Shown: positions 17,371-28,758, counted from the stretch's first letter. The stretch: 64,000 bases of DNA from Kiloniella spongiae (GCF_001026905.1 NZ_LAQL01000002.1:372001-436000), one strand, 5' to 3'. Notes: generated by a model not told the origin, from the letters alone. Made by a program: numbers and translations.

Positions 17371-19134
17371 TTAAATCTCAGATGTATCGCCAACGATGCC
17401 TTGATCGATCTTGATTCGAATCAACTCGACCTGCTCTTCTTCAGGTTCGAAGCTAAGAGCACGCCGCCACTGGAATCGCGCTTCATGCTTGCGTCCAACC
17501 TGCCAATAGGCATCCCCTAGGTGATCATTTATTACAGGATCTTCAGCTTTAAGTTCAATGGCTTTTTCCAGATACTTAACGGCCTCATCAAACTTCCCGA
17601 GGCGGTAATATACCCACCCCAGACTATCAACGACATATCCATCATCAGGACGAAGTTCCACCGCCTTGATCAACATGTCTTCGGCTTCTTCCAGATTTTT
17701 TTCCAGCTCGACCCAGGAATAGGCCAGATAGTTCAACACATGTGGTTGATCGGGTGACAATTCCAGCGCCTTTAGAAAATCAGCTTCAGCCTTTGGCCAC
17801 TTCTTAATACGCTCGTACGCAATGCCACGGAAATAGAACAATGACCAATAGCGGCTATCATTTTCATCAATCCGATTAATGGCTTCACCATAAGCGTCAG
17901 CCGCTTCCGCATACTTTTCTGATGCCCGTAGCATATTGCCTTTTCGAAGGTGAGGCTCAAAGCGTTCCGGACGAAGGTCTTCTAGCTGCGCCAAAGCAAC
18001 AAGAGTTTCTTCTTCCTGCCCCAAAGCATCCAATTCATCCGCAATTCTCAGCCCTATTGTCCAAGCATAAGGAGAATCCAACGGGATCGTTTTATAGAGA
18101 TCAATCGCCGCACGACTACGGCCTTGTGTTTGCATAATTTCGCCCACGAGAATCTTTGCTTCTTCGTAATCCGGACGTAGTTTCAAAGCCTGATTTGCAT
18201 AGACTAGGCCAGTATCATAAGCCTTCTCCTGCGCATGCAAGCTGGCAAATCCAAAAAGGATTTCAGCAAAAGCATCGCCGGGCTTGGAAATGATTCTTTG
18301 TAATTCTTCATCAGAATCCAACCGGGTCAACGCATGAGCAGCAATCGCATTTTCCGGATCTTGTTCCAGATAGGTTGAGATTAGTCCACGCGCAGCTTCT
18401 TTATCACCCTGGCGACTGAGGAAATCAGCAACAATGTTAACCTGTCTCAGTGTTGGTTGCTCAGATGCACCCAACAACGCCAAATAATCTTTACGCGCAT
18501 CATCCGGGCGTCCGCCTAAGTCCTTCAAAAGCGCAATTTGAATCCCATAAAGAGATTGAAAACCTTCTTTTTTTGAAAGTGGCTCCAAATTCTCCAATGC
18601 TTTATCAAGATCATTTTGCGCAAGATCAGTCCAAGCCGAGAACATTGGCTCTAGAATCGTATTAACACCAACATCCGGCGTTGCTTCAATTCGCTCTCTT
18701 GCAGCATCCCAATCTTCACGTTCGACCGCATCTATCACAAGGACCAAATGAGCTAGAGATTGTTGTGGAGAGACATCGAGCAACCGTTTTGCCAAATCTA
18801 ACGCCTCATCATCACGCCCGGTACTTGCCGTGAGCAAAAATGAACGGGCAAGGAGACGTGGATCCTCTGGTGATGCTTCTAATGCATGGAGCATAAGCTC
18901 GGTCGCAATCTCATAATCACGATTATGACCCGCGACAAGTCCTGCCAAATAAGTTCCCGATGCAGAGCTATTGGCCCGCACAATAGGATGTTCAGCACCA
19001 AGATCAGCGTAACCTTGCTTACCATCGGTATCACTCTGAGCAGTTGTACACGCGCCAAGAATAAGCGCTGTTCCTGCAGAGAAAATAAAGCGTTGTAAAT
19101 ATTGTTTTACGAACATAGAGCCATGGCGAGGCAA
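17371..19134 (-). CDS. TPR-repeat lipoprotein
   Basis: About 587 residues. I choose the TTG at 19132-19134 because GAGGAGG sits five bases before it; other in-frame starts (TTG 19158, ATG 19116) lack such a site. The N-terminus is then a lipoprotein signal with lipobox LGAC at the end of FIFSAGTALILGAC. The rest is a long row of tetratricopeptide repeats; the clearest are in the C-terminal half (WPKAEADFLKALELSPDQPHVLNYLAYSW, DDGYVVDSLGWVYYRLGKFDEAVKYLEKAIEL, DPVINDHLGDAYWQVGRKHEARFQWRRAL). Such proteins are outer-membrane or periplasmic scaffolds. The specific partner is unknown. Upstream of ispE in the same direction. Confidence 0.88.
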   Translation of the reverse strand: MPRHGSMFVKQYLQRFIFSAGTALILGACTTAQSDTDGKQGYADLGAEHPIVRANSSASGTYLAGLVAGHNRDYEIATELMLHALEASPEDPRLLARSFLLTASTGRDDEALDLAKRLLDVSPQQSLAHLVLVIDAVEREDWDAARERIEATPDVGVNTILEPMFSAWTDLAQNDLDKALENLEPLSKKEGFQSLYGIQIALLKDLGGRPDDARKDYLALLGASEQPTLRQVNIVADFLSRQGDKEAARGLISTYLEQDPENAIAAHALTRLDSDEELQRIISKPGDAFAEILFGFASLHAQEKAYDTGLVYANQALKLRPDYEEAKILVGEIMQTQGRSRAAIDLYKTIPLDSPYAWTIGLRIADELDALGQEEETLVALAQLEDLRPERFEPHLRKGNMLRASEKYAEAADAYGEAINRIDENDSRYWSLFYFRGIAYERIKKWPKAEADFLKALELSPDQPHVLNYLAYSWVELEKNLEEAEDMLIKAVELRPDDGYVVDSLGWVYYRLGKFDEAVKYLEKAIELKAEDPVINDHLGDAYWQVGRKHEARFQWRRALSFEPEEEQVELIRIKIDQGIVGDTSEI

Positions 19135-19231
19135 ATTGTCCTCCTCTTCGCCAGACAAGAAGTGACAGCAGTCTACCCCTCTAAATGCCTAAGGCCAAGC
19201 ACCTGCTGCACAATATAAAGTGACTACATAA

Positions 19232-19270
19232 AAAAACTGACCACCTTATCTATTAAAGTGGTCAGTTTTT
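19232..19270 (-). terminator. Terminator after ETF-QO
   Basis: AAAAACTGACCAC and GTGGTCAGTTTTT form a 13-bp stem with A/T-rich ends, about 60 bases beyond the stop codon of the ETF-QO gene on the minus strand. The symmetric A and T runs would allow it to work in both directions. Confidence 0.82.
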
Positions 19271-19327
19271 CTAAATTTAAAGGACTCTTATACCGGATAA
19301 GAATCCGATTACCTTAGTATCTTTGGC

Positions 19328-20980
19328 CTACATATTCGGATAATTTGGTCCCCCAGCACCTTCTGGTGTGACCCAGTTAATATTTTGGGTCGGATCTTTG
19401 ATGTCACAGGTTTTACAGTGCACACAGTTTTGTGCGTTGATCTGTAGCTGCGGATTATTGCCATCGTCATCCCGAACGATTTCATAGACACCTGCCGGGC
19501 AGAACCTTTGTTCCGGTGCATCATAAATTGCCAGATTGTGGGAAATCGGCACAGAAGTGTCTTTTAGCGTTAAATGGACCGGTTGATCTTCCTCATGATT
19601 TGTCCCTGATATAAAGACAGAAGAAAGGCGATCAAACGAAAGTTTCCCATCTGGTTTCGGGTAATCAATTTTAGGCATGTCAGCGGCGGGTTTCAGACAT
19701 TCATGATCATGATGTTTATGCTTGAACGTCCATGGTAGTTTGCCGCCAAAGACCTTGAGATCAATACCCGAGTAAAGCATCGATCCCCACAAACCAAACT
19801 TGTTGAAAGCTGGTCTGAAATTTCGGGTTGCATATAGTTCTTCGTAAACCCACGACTTTTTATATGCATCAGGATAGGCAGAAAGAACAGGCGGCGTTTC
19901 CTCACTAGCAGTCACCGCATCAAAAGCAGCTTCCGCAGCAAGCATACCCGTCTTCATTGCGTTATGACTTCCCTTGATTTTGGCAACGTTCAGGAAACCA
20001 GCCGAACAACCGATCAAAGCACCACCAGGGAATGCGAGGTCTGGTACAGATTGTAAACCACCTTCGTTCAGAGCACGCGCACCGTATGAAATTCTCTTAC
20101 CACCTTCGAGCATTTCAGCGATTGCTGGATGCATCTTGAAACGCTGGAATTCACCAAATGGAAACAGATGTGGATTTTCATAATCCAAGCCAACTACATA
20201 GCCGACATAAGCTTGACCATTTTCAAGATGGTAAATGAACGACCCGCCCCAGGTATCGCTTTTCATCGGCCATCCGGCGGTATGAACAACAGTTCCAGAT
20301 TTATGCTTGGCTGGATCAAGTTCCCAAAGCTCTTTCATGCCGATGCCGTAGGTCTGAGGATCACAGTTTTCTCTCAGATCAAACTTTTCCATCAAACCTT
20401 TGCTGAGGGATCCACGACAACCTTCGGCAAAGAAAGTGTACTTGCCATGCAGTTCCATGCCCGGCATGTAAGAATCTTTTTGCTCACCCGTTTTACTGAT
20501 GCCCATATCACCAGTGGCAACACCTTTTACGCGACCATCTTCATGATAAACCACTTCTGAAGCTGCAAAACCGGGATAAATTTCAACACCTAGTTCTTCG
20601 GCGCGTTCACCGAGCCAGCGACATAAGTTACCCAAAGAAATGACATAATTACCATCGTTATGCATTTGGCTAGGAAGCAAAGCAACAGGAAGATCTACTG
20701 ATCCCTTTTCACTGAGAAGCATAAATTTCTCGTCAGAAACAGGAGCATTAAGTGGCGCACCTTTGTCTTTCCAGTCCGGAATAAGCTCATCCAACGCTCG
20801 CGGTTCGAACACAGCGCCCGAAAAAATATGCGCCCCGACCTCTGAGCCCTTTTCCAACACACAGACCGAGACTTCTTTTCCCTGTTCCGCAGACAACTGA
20901 CGTAGTTTAATTGCTGCGGACAAACCAGCTGGCCCCGCCCCGACAATAACAACGTCGTATTCCATAAATTCGCGTTCCAT
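19328..20980 (-). CDS. Electron transfer flavoprotein-ubiquinone oxidoreductase
   Basis: 550 residues, the usual length. It passes electrons from ETF, reduced by acyl-CoA and related dehydrogenases, to ubiquinone at the inner membrane. FAD-binding Rossmann motif [17 protein letters not shown] at about 10-26; [24 protein letters not shown] is a strong family marker. The C-terminal ferredoxin-like part has [11 protein letters not shown] and the cluster-binding [27 protein letters not shown], giving four cysteines for one [4Fe-4S] cluster. GGAGAG lies before the ATG. The ETF subunits are not in the window. Divergent from the UDG gene. Confidence 0.97.
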   Translation of the reverse strand: MEREFMEYDVVIVGAGPAGLSAAIKLRQLSAEQGKEVSVCVLEKGSEVGAHIFSGAVFEPRALDELIPDWKDKGAPLNAPVSDEKFMLLSEKGSVDLPVALLPSQMHNDGNYVISLGNLCRWLGERAEELGVEIYPGFAASEVVYHEDGRVKGVATGDMGISKTGEQKDSYMPGMELHGKYTFFAEGCRGSLSKGLMEKFDLRENCDPQTYGIGMKELWELDPAKHKSGTVVHTAGWPMKSDTWGGSFIYHLENGQAYVGYVVGLDYENPHLFPFGEFQRFKMHPAIAEMLEGGKRISYGARALNEGGLQSVPDLAFPGGALIGCSAGFLNVAKIKGSHNAMKTGMLAAEAAFDAVTASEETPPVLSAYPDAYKKSWVYEELYATRNFRPAFNKFGLWGSMLYSGIDLKVFGGKLPWTFKHKHHDHECLKPAADMPKIDYPKPDGKLSFDRLSSVFISGTNHEEDQPVHLTLKDTSVPISHNLAIYDAPEQRFCPAGVYEIVRDDDGNNPQLQINAQNCVHCKTCDIKDPTQNINWVTPEGAGGPNYPNM

Positions 20981-21444
20981 AGCCCTCTCTCCAATTCGAG
21001 CCGTGAGCTTTGCGGCTTATCTCGCCGCTTCCCCTCAAATTACAATCAGCCACATGATTCAACAAAAATCCACAAGTAGCCACATATTTTTATTATTTTG
21101 CGATGAAATTATCACCTGCACATAGTTTTCAGCATCAATTTATAGATATTATCGCGCTGCAGCAATTTAACAATAACGACACAGAACAATCAAAAACTAC
21201 GAAAAGGATTTGCAAAAATCCATAGGCATATGAAACGAGGCACAATACAGGCAAACAATTATTACAAGAAAAGTCATACATTTTACAAACATCCATGGAT
21301 CAACAGCAATCTTTGCTTTAAATAAAATCAATCCGGCAATAATAATTAGTCAGCATGTCTTCCATGCTCCGCTGGATATTGGGCCACGAATCAAAGAATT
21401 TTAATTGGCCGAAGAATTTTAATTGGGACGTTTGATAAAGAAAT
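20981..21444. promoter_or_regulatory. Divergent intergenic region with an 18-bp-period tandem repeat
   Basis: 464 A/T-rich bases between the ETF-QO gene and the UDG gene, so it should hold both promoters. The 15-mer AAGAATTTTAATTGG occurs twice, at 21394-21408 and 21412-21426, an 18-base period ending 18 bases before the UDG start. AGCCACAT also occurs twice near 21048 and 21076. I see no RNA gene or reading frame. Confidence 0.5.
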
Positions 21445-22287
21445 ATGACCGCCGAAGATTGGACGCGAGACGAATTATTAGCAGCTCTAACCTGGCAACT
21501 TGATGCCGGGGTCGATGAAGCTATTAGTGATATCGCCATAGACAGCTATGAACTCAGTCAGGAACAAACTCAGGCCGCAAAAAAATCCCAAACACCTAAC
21601 ACTTCCTCCCAGATCACAAAGCCTGGTGTCCAAGCCGCACCACCTGTCCCACCAAAAGCAGCAGCCAAACGCGTTCTTCAATCGCTTCAAAAAACATTAA
21701 ACGAAGCTCAGAAGATCGCGAGTAGCGCCAACAATTTACCCGATCTGGCAAACGCCCTCGCTTCCTTTGATGGCTGTTCATTGAAAAAAACGGCAATTAA
21801 TACTGTCTTTGATCAAACGCCCTCTAAAGCAAACTTAATGATTATTATGGGTGCTCCTCGTGCCGATGAAGATCGTGAAGGTAAAACCGTAGCCGGATCG
21901 AACCGCAAGCTTATGATAAACATGCTCAAGGCAATCGACCTCAACATAGAGGACGTTTATCTGAGTTCCTGCGTTTTCTGGCGCCCCCCAGGTGATAAAA
22001 AACCAACCGTCAATGACCTTGCCTGTTGCAAGCCTTTTATTGATCGTCAGATAGAGCTCGTCGCTCCCAAAGCACTCGTTCTTATGGGGGAAAGTACTTT
22101 GAGAGGTTTCATTGATCCCGATGCCAGTTTGCTCCGTCAAAGAGGGAAGTGGCTCGAATACAGCACACCAAAAGGTGAGATCATTCCAACCATTGCGACT
22201 TTTGCGCCCCATATGCTACTCAACACCCCTCGGCAAAAAGCTCTGGCATGGCAGGATCTGCGTGAAATCAAATCTAAACTTGCATAA
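21445..22287 (+). CDS. Divergent uracil-DNA glycosylase family protein
   Basis: 280 residues. A low-complexity Gln/Ala/Pro-rich segment (about 40-75) precedes a family-4-like UDG domain from about 85 on. Matching landmarks: IIMGAPRADEDREGK (motif 1, usually GEAPGADEDRxGxPFVG), SSCVFWRPPGDKKPTVNDLACCKPFIDRQIELVAPKALVLMGEST, and FAPHMLLNTPRQKALAWQDL near the end. Several hallmarks differ: two of the four cluster cysteines are absent (one replaced by Trp in FWRPP, as in many alphaproteobacterial homologues), PFVG is TVAG, and the usual HPxxLL is APHMLL. It may be a specialised or weakened glycosylase. The slt gene starts 262 bases further on. Confidence 0.82.
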   Translation: MTAEDWTRDELLAALTWQLDAGVDEAISDIAIDSYELSQEQTQAAKKSQTPNTSSQITKPGVQAAPPVPPKAAAKRVLQSLQKTLNEAQKIASSANNLPDLANALASFDGCSLKKTAINTVFDQTPSKANLMIIMGAPRADEDREGKTVAGSNRKLMINMLKAIDLNIEDVYLSSCVFWRPPGDKKPTVNDLACCKPFIDRQIELVAPKALVLMGESTLRGFIDPDASLLRQRGKWLEYSTPKGEIIPTIATFAPHMLLNTPRQKALAWQDLREIKSKLA

Positions 22288-22549
22288 ATCACCTTAACTC
22301 CTTCTATAAAGAGAGAAATTAAGTGCAGCTTCTTCACTCTTTCGTAAGGAGAACAGGTGTAATTAAAATTCTAGACAAATTTTTGACGTAATTGAGAGCT
22401 ATTGCCCCAGAAGCCACAATTAACTATTTTCTATTATGGTTAACGGGGACATCACTAAGACGTAAAAAGTAGCTCTGCAGATTTAGTTCACCTAGCTTGT
22501 CAGGGGAACTGGTTTTGTTGGGGTTTCACTGGGGGAATTTCATTTCGTT

Positions 22550-24430
22550 ATGACAACATTCATGCGCGCACTTTTCAAAGCAGCGAACCATTGTATAGAA
22601 GCGACGAAGCTTTGCTGTTTGTTGTTATTACTTCCGACCACAGCCCTCGCCTCTGCTAAAGTTGACGATAAAGTCTCTGGTACTCAAACCCAGGCGACAC
22701 AAAACTTTGTGATTCCAGAAATCCTCAGTGACGAGGATATAAAACACTACACCAGAATATTTGCCCGCCAAGAACAGGGCCGCTGGAAAGACGCTGACAA
22801 GCTAATCCCCAAACTCGATAATAAAATCTTACTCGGCCATGTTCAGGCACAAAGATATCTACATCCCACGGCCTATCGGTCAAAATACAAAGAACTCAAA
22901 ACGTGGCTCGCACAATATGCTGACCATCCTCAAGCTGATATCATCTACAAACTAGCCCTGCAGAGACGCCCCAAAAATTACAACTATCCCCAAAAACCCG
23001 TCCGCTTTAAAAGCGCGCCTTATCGCGCCTATGGTAAAAACTACAACTATCGTTCAAGTAAAAAGCTATCCAAAGCGGATAGAACCAAAGCAAACCGTCT
23101 TAAAAGACAACTGCGCCGCAATGTTCTGAACACACGCCTGTCGATTACCGAAGATGTCCTCAAATCAGCAAAGGCAAAGCAGCTTCTTGACCCCATAGAA
23201 ATCAATGAAACTTATGCACAACTGGCTGCCGCTTGGTATTACTACGGAAAAGATAAAAAAGCTTATCAACTAGCCCAAAAGGCAACTCAGTCCAGAAAAT
23301 ATGTACCTTCTGCAGATTGGATTGCAGGGCTCGCGGCATGGCGTTTAAATAAAACCGAAGAAGCGCGCGATCATTTCGCCCACCTTGCCAAAGCCTCACG
23401 TAGTAATAGTTGGATGCGCTCATCGGGTGCCTACTGGGCGGCCAGGGCTAACCTAAAGTTGAAACAGCCTCAGGATGTGAGTAAATATCTCTATCAGGCA
23501 GCAGAATATCCGCGGACATTTTATGGCATTCTCGCACGCAGAGCACTAGGCTTGGAACTCACCTTTGACTACCAAGCACACCAGTTAAACGACATCACGG
23601 CTAAAACACTGCAAAGTCACACACCAAGCAAAAGAGCACTGGCTTTGATACAACTGGGGCAAACAAAAGAAGCAAAGGCAGAATTAAGCCGTTTGGTCGG
23701 CAGCATCGAAGGAAATGAGATACCCGCATTTTTACAACTCACCGAACACACAGGCATGCCTGAACTCGCCTTCCGGCTTGGCGCCAGATTGGCAGCAGAA
23801 GAAAAACAGGAAAAGCAAAATCCCGCAGAGAACCGGGGCGTCATAGATGCAGCCCTGTACCCAATCCCCAAATGGGAACCAGAAGGGGGTTTTGAAATAG
23901 ATCGCGCTCTTGTTTTTGCCTTCATGCGCCAAGAATCATCGTTTAATCCCAACGCAAAAAGTCCTGATGGCGCCCGCGGCCTGTTACAATTAATGCCTCA
24001 AACAGCAAGCTACATATCCCAGGGACAAAGCTTTCGCGGCAAAACACGTAACCAGCTATTCGATCCTTCGCTAAATCTGGCTCTGGGACAGAAGTATTTA
24101 AGCTATCTGCTTAACCACAACTATGTCGAAGGTGATCTCTTTAAATTGGCTACAGCCTATAACGGCGGCCCGGGCAATTTAGGTAAATGGGAACGGAAGA
24201 TCACCTATAATGATGACCCCCTACTATTTATTGAAAGTCTTCCCTCTCGTGAAACCAGGTCGTTTATTGAGCGGGTTTTGACGAACCTTTGGATCTATCG
24301 TGCACGATTGGATCAATACTCTCCCTCGCTGGATACTCTTGCTGCTGGGCAGTGGCCTAGATATGAAGCACAGGACCAATACAACGAAAACTCTGAATCG
24401 GATGTAGCAGAGAATGCCAAAACTAGATGA
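22550..24430 (+). CDS. slt: Soluble lytic murein transglycosylase (Slt70-like)
   Basis: 626 residues with a signal peptide (hydrophobic 22-32, cleavage near ALAS-AK). A long alpha-superhelical region follows, then the catalytic lysozyme-like SLT domain from about 445: the catalytic Glu lies in FAFMRQESSFNPNAKSPDGARGLLQLMPQTA, and ATAYNGGPGNLGKWERKI completes the fold. It cleaves the MurNAc-GlcNAc bond of peptidoglycan with 1,6-anhydro ring formation, in the periplasm. The 3' end overlaps the moaB start by 17 bases, so the two are cotranscribed. Confidence 0.95.
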   Translation: MTTFMRALFKAANHCIEATKLCCLLLLLPTTALASAKVDDKVSGTQTQATQNFVIPEILSDEDIKHYTRIFARQEQGRWKDADKLIPKLDNKILLGHVQAQRYLHPTAYRSKYKELKTWLAQYADHPQADIIYKLALQRRPKNYNYPQKPVRFKSAPYRAYGKNYNYRSSKKLSKADRTKANRLKRQLRRNVLNTRLSITEDVLKSAKAKQLLDPIEINETYAQLAAAWYYYGKDKKAYQLAQKATQSRKYVPSADWIAGLAAWRLNKTEEARDHFAHLAKASRSNSWMRSSGAYWAARANLKLKQPQDVSKYLYQAAEYPRTFYGILARRALGLELTFDYQAHQLNDITAKTLQSHTPSKRALALIQLGQTKEAKAELSRLVGSIEGNEIPAFLQLTEHTGMPELAFRLGARLAAEEKQEKQNPAENRGVIDAALYPIPKWEPEGGFEIDRALVFAFMRQESSFNPNAKSPDGARGLLQLMPQTASYISQGQSFRGKTRNQLFDPSLNLALGQKYLSYLLNHNYVEGDLFKLATAYNGGPGNLGKWERKITYNDDPLLFIESLPSRETRSFIERVLTNLWIYRARLDQYSPSLDTLAAGQWPRYEAQDQYNENSESDVAENAKTR

Positions 24431-24959
24431 AACCCGCCCGTTCCTTCCCGTTAACATTGCAGTTATGACCATCTCTGATTCCCGGACGGAAGCTGATGAC
24501 AAATCAGGTGATGTTCTGGAAAAGATGATCAAAGAAGACGGACACAATGTTTCTGCACGATCCATCATCAAAGATGACATCACTGCTATCACATCGCAGC
24601 TTCAAAGCCACATTAACAATCCGGAAATTGATGTAATCATCACAACGGGTGGAACAGGTGTAACAGGCCGCGACACAACCCCAGAAGCATTCAAAGTTGT
24701 TATGGAAAAAGAGATCGAGGGTTTTGGCGAGCTCTTCCGGTGGATCAGTTATAGTAAAATTGGTACATCAACAATGCAGAGCAGAGCAATCGGCGGCGTG
24801 GCAAAAGGCACATACCTCTTTGCTCTTCCCGGATCACCTTCAGCTTGTAAAGATGGCTGGGGAGAAATTCTGCGTTCACAACTGGATAACCGCCACCGCC
24901 CGTGTAATTTAGTCGAGCTAATGCCCCGCCTACAAGAACACCTGCCCTCAAGCAGTTAA
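24414..24959 (+). CDS. moaB: Molybdenum cofactor biosynthesis protein MoaB
   Basis: 181 residues of the MoaB/MogA family, which adenylates molybdopterin before metal insertion. Signatures: NIAVMTISDSRTEADDKSGDVL near the N-terminus, IDVIITTGGTGVTGRDTTPEAF (molybdopterin-binding) and FALPGSPSACKDGW near the C-terminus. The start codon is inside the end of slt, suggesting translational coupling, although the functions are unrelated. Confidence 0.95.
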   Translation: MPKLDETRPFLPVNIAVMTISDSRTEADDKSGDVLEKMIKEDGHNVSARSIIKDDITAITSQLQSHINNPEIDVIITTGGTGVTGRDTTPEAFKVVMEKEIEGFGELFRWISYSKIGTSTMQSRAIGGVAKGTYLFALPGSPSACKDGWGEILRSQLDNRHRPCNLVELMPRLQEHLPSSS

Positions 24960-25063
24960 TCAACACTGGAAACGACAAACTTAGCATCTAAAAACTCAAT
25001 ATGATGTGCTAAGTTAAAATCCTCTATAAACCGCCAGATACATGAAGAGTACATCAAAGCATA

Positions 25064-26506
25064 ATGGAACATCACAGCGGTAGTTTAACTGGTCTCGCAA
25101 TCGTTGTTGTTGCTGCACTTGCCTGCGGTATTGCCATGCGAAAATTCAAGCAACCGCCTGTGCTTGGCTATATTTTGGCCGGCGTCTTTTTAGGCCCTTC
25201 TGGTCTAGCCCTTGTTGAAGACAGAGATAACATCTCGACCCTTGCCGAACTTGGTGTGCTGATGCTGCTCTTTGTCATCGGCATGAACTTGTCTTTGCGC
25301 GGCATAAAAGAAGTCTGGCAGGTCGCCGTTATAACCACAGCCGCACAAATAGGTGTCGGTGTCGGCGGGATGTGGTTGCTCGGACAATTCATGGGTTGGG
25401 ACTTCGAATTAATCCTTTTCTTTGGATTTGTTTTTGCCCTCTCGAGTACGGCTGTCGCCGTCAAGATGCTCCAGGAAATAAACGAATACGGCACACGAAT
25501 TGGGCAGGTGACCATTGGTATTTTGATCGCGCAGGATCTTGCCGTGGTTCCCATGATGCTTTTTGTCAGCTCTTTTGGCTCAGAAGGCGGTATAGGCACA
25601 TCCGCTTTTATCAAGGTTGGCGTTTCAATCGGCATCCTCATTCTCCTCTTTATCTTCTTAAGCAAAAAACGAGGATTACAGATCCCCTTTGCCCGTTCGA
25701 TCGGAGACAATGAAGACCTCACTCCCTTGGCCGGAATGGCCTTTTGCTTTGGCGCCTCTGCCTTTTCAGGTCTGATTGGGCTATCTGCTGCCTACGGTGC
25801 ATTTCTAGCCGGGCTGATACTCGGAAATTCGGCCAGTCAGAAAGTCATGTCGCGTCAAGTGGCCCCGATTCAAAGCATCTTACTGATGGTGTTTTTCCTA
25901 TCCATCGGCATGCTACTGGATGCCCAATACATATGGGACAATCTGGGCCTCGTCTTCTTCCTTGTGCTGTTTGTCGCGCTCTTTAAAACAGCCCTCAACA
26001 TTACCCTGATCAGATTTCTGGGCGAAACCTGGCCGCGTGCCTTCCTGTCAGGCTCTATCCTTGCACAGCTAGGAGAGTTCTCATTCATTCTTGCTGCTCT
26101 TGGTGTCGGGGCCGGGGTTCTCGACGACGAAAACTATCGGCTGGTTGTATCCGTTACTGTGATATCACTTTTCACCAGCCCCTTTTGGCTTTTCACCGCC
26201 AGAAGGCTACACCAGATCACCCAGCTTGGAATCACCTCTGGTGCAGAGACCATGCGCCTGACTTATGGTCCTGAAGTTGGGGCTATCATGCGCACATCCA
26301 GTCTCGCGGAAAAAATACTGATGCGTACAGGGCAAAGCGTCTTGTTAAAATGGTTTCCAAAATTTCAGGAACGCTTACTCCGCCCTAGAACCAAAGATAA
26401 TACAAACAATGCTGCTCTTGCACCAAGCGGAGAAAACCCTTCGGATCTCTCTGAAAATGAAACCGAAGCAGGTAAAGACCAGAACCCCACAGAAATCAAA
26501 ACCTAA
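25064..26506 (+). CDS. Monovalent cation:proton antiporter-2 (KefB/CPA2 type)
   Basis: 480 residues, about 12 membrane spans, CPA2 family: exchanges K+ or Na+ for protons across the inner membrane. Typical stretches are FKQPPVLGYILAGVFLGPSGLALV, LAELGVLMLLFVIGMNLSL, FALSSTAVAVKMLQE followed by LIAQDLAVVPMMLF, and SAAYGAFLAGLILGNS. The nucleotide-binding TrkA-N/RCK domain of full-length Kef proteins is absent; instead there is a short hydrophilic tail of about 85 residues. The ion is not predictable. TAA and the next ATG overlap by one base (TAATG) with rnhB, so they form an operon. Confidence 0.9.
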   Translation: MEHHSGSLTGLAIVVVAALACGIAMRKFKQPPVLGYILAGVFLGPSGLALVEDRDNISTLAELGVLMLLFVIGMNLSLRGIKEVWQVAVITTAAQIGVGVGGMWLLGQFMGWDFELILFFGFVFALSSTAVAVKMLQEINEYGTRIGQVTIGILIAQDLAVVPMMLFVSSFGSEGGIGTSAFIKVGVSIGILILLFIFLSKKRGLQIPFARSIGDNEDLTPLAGMAFCFGASAFSGLIGLSAAYGAFLAGLILGNSASQKVMSRQVAPIQSILLMVFFLSIGMLLDAQYIWDNLGLVFFLVLFVALFKTALNITLIRFLGETWPRAFLSGSILAQLGEFSFILAALGVGAGVLDDENYRLVVSVTVISLFTSPFWLFTARRLHQITQLGITSGAETMRLTYGPEVGAIMRTSSLAEKILMRTGQSVLLKWFPKFQERLLRPRTKDNTNNAALAPSGENPSDLSENETEAGKDQNPTEIKT

Positions 26507-27133
26507 TGCCTGATTTCTCGAGAGAACAAAACTTCGACCAAGAACTCGGCATAAACAACGCTGTAATTGCCGGTGTTGACGAAGTCGGTCGTGGCCCGTG
26601 GGCTGGACCAGTGGTAGCGGGAGCAGCATGGCTGGATCGCGAGAAAATACCATCGGCTCTCATCTCAAAGCTTGATGATTCAAAAAAACTCTCGATAAAA
26701 AAACGTGAAGATATAAACGATGAGCTTTATGATTTGCATCAACAGGGCGTTATAAATCTCGCCTTGGGCGAAGCCAGCTGTGAAGAGATCGACGAACTGA
26801 ATATTCTTCAGGCATCCATGCTTGCTATGCAACGAGCGATCTCAAACCTGGCCGTAACACCACAGGCCATTTTGGTTGATGGCAACAAAATTCCAAATTT
26901 TCCCTGCCCTGCACAAGCTGTCGTCAAAGGCGATGGTATTAGCCTGTCCATTGCTGCCGCATCTGTCATCGCAAAGGTGAATCGGGATCATCAGATGTTT
27001 GAATTATCGATTCAGTACCCAGGTTACGGTTGGGAAAAGAATCAGGGGTACGGCACTGCTCAACATCGAGCCGCACTACTAGATCTTGGGGTTACCCCTG
27101 CACACCGCCGCACATTTCGCCCAATTAGAGAGC

Positions 27134-27153
<20 letters not shown>
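26506..27153 (+). CDS. rnhB: Ribonuclease HII
   Basis: 215 residues. Cleaves the RNA strand of RNA-DNA hybrids, including single ribonucleotides in DNA. The metal-binding acidic residues lie in GVDEVGRGPWAGPVVAGA (about 22-39), KLDDSKKLSIKKRE, and the later ILVDGNKIPNFPCPAQAVVKGDGISLSIAAASVIAKVNRD. Start overlaps the antiporter stop. The 3' end carries the first of the GANTC sites that run into the ccrM leader. Confidence 0.97.
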
Positions 27154-28324
<1,171 letters not shown>

Positions 28325-28344
28325 AAATCCTTCTCTGATCAAAT

Positions 28345-28372
28345 AAAAAAGCCCGCAAAAGTGGGCTTTTTT
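28345..28372 (+). terminator. Terminator after ccrM
   Basis: AAAAAAGCCCGC, a four-base A loop, and GTGGGCTTTTTT form a stem (one G-U pair) followed by further Ts, 21 bases after the ccrM stop. Confidence 0.88.
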
Positions 28373-28490
28373 ATTTTTGATACACTCGAAGAAGAGCTTA
28401 TAATAATCAAATCGAAAAAATTAATGAATTCACAGATACAAGCTATAAAAATTCAAAAGCCACTAGCTCAAATTGATAAATTACATTCAT

Positions 28491-28742
28491 CTATTTCATT
28501 TCAAGTTTCTTTTTCACCAGCAAGAGGCGTGCAATCATCTCGGCTTCATCATAAAGAAACTTGCCACCACCGGGGCAATAAGACGCCAACATAACAACAG
28601 TGTCTTGCATAAAATTGTCATCAGGAAAGCAATCATCCAAAGCTACCTCTATCTGATTAGCAAACTTTAGAGAAATATCCTCTCTCCCAGTAAAGCCTTC
28701 AATTAAATTAATTATTCTCCCACTTTGCTCGTCCAATTTCAT
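28491..28742 (-). CDS. Small hypothetical protein downstream of mutY
   Basis: 83 residues from the ATG at 28740-28742, which lies 16 bases after the mutY stop; an earlier in-frame codon would overlap mutY. Not recognised. The content is soluble and mixed-charge (KLDEQSGRIINLIEGFTGRED, then QIEVALDDCFPDDNFMQDTVVMLASYCPGGG and a Lys-rich end), with a plausible helical fold and two cysteines. Codon use looks like the neighbours. Same direction and close spacing suggest cotranscription with mutY, but nothing indicates a shared role. Confidence 0.6.
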   Translation of the reverse strand: MKLDEQSGRIINLIEGFTGREDISLKFANQIEVALDDCFPDDNFMQDTVVMLASYCPGGGKFLYDEAEMIARLLLVKKKLEMK

Positions 28743-28758
28743 CTTTCTCTGCTTAAGC

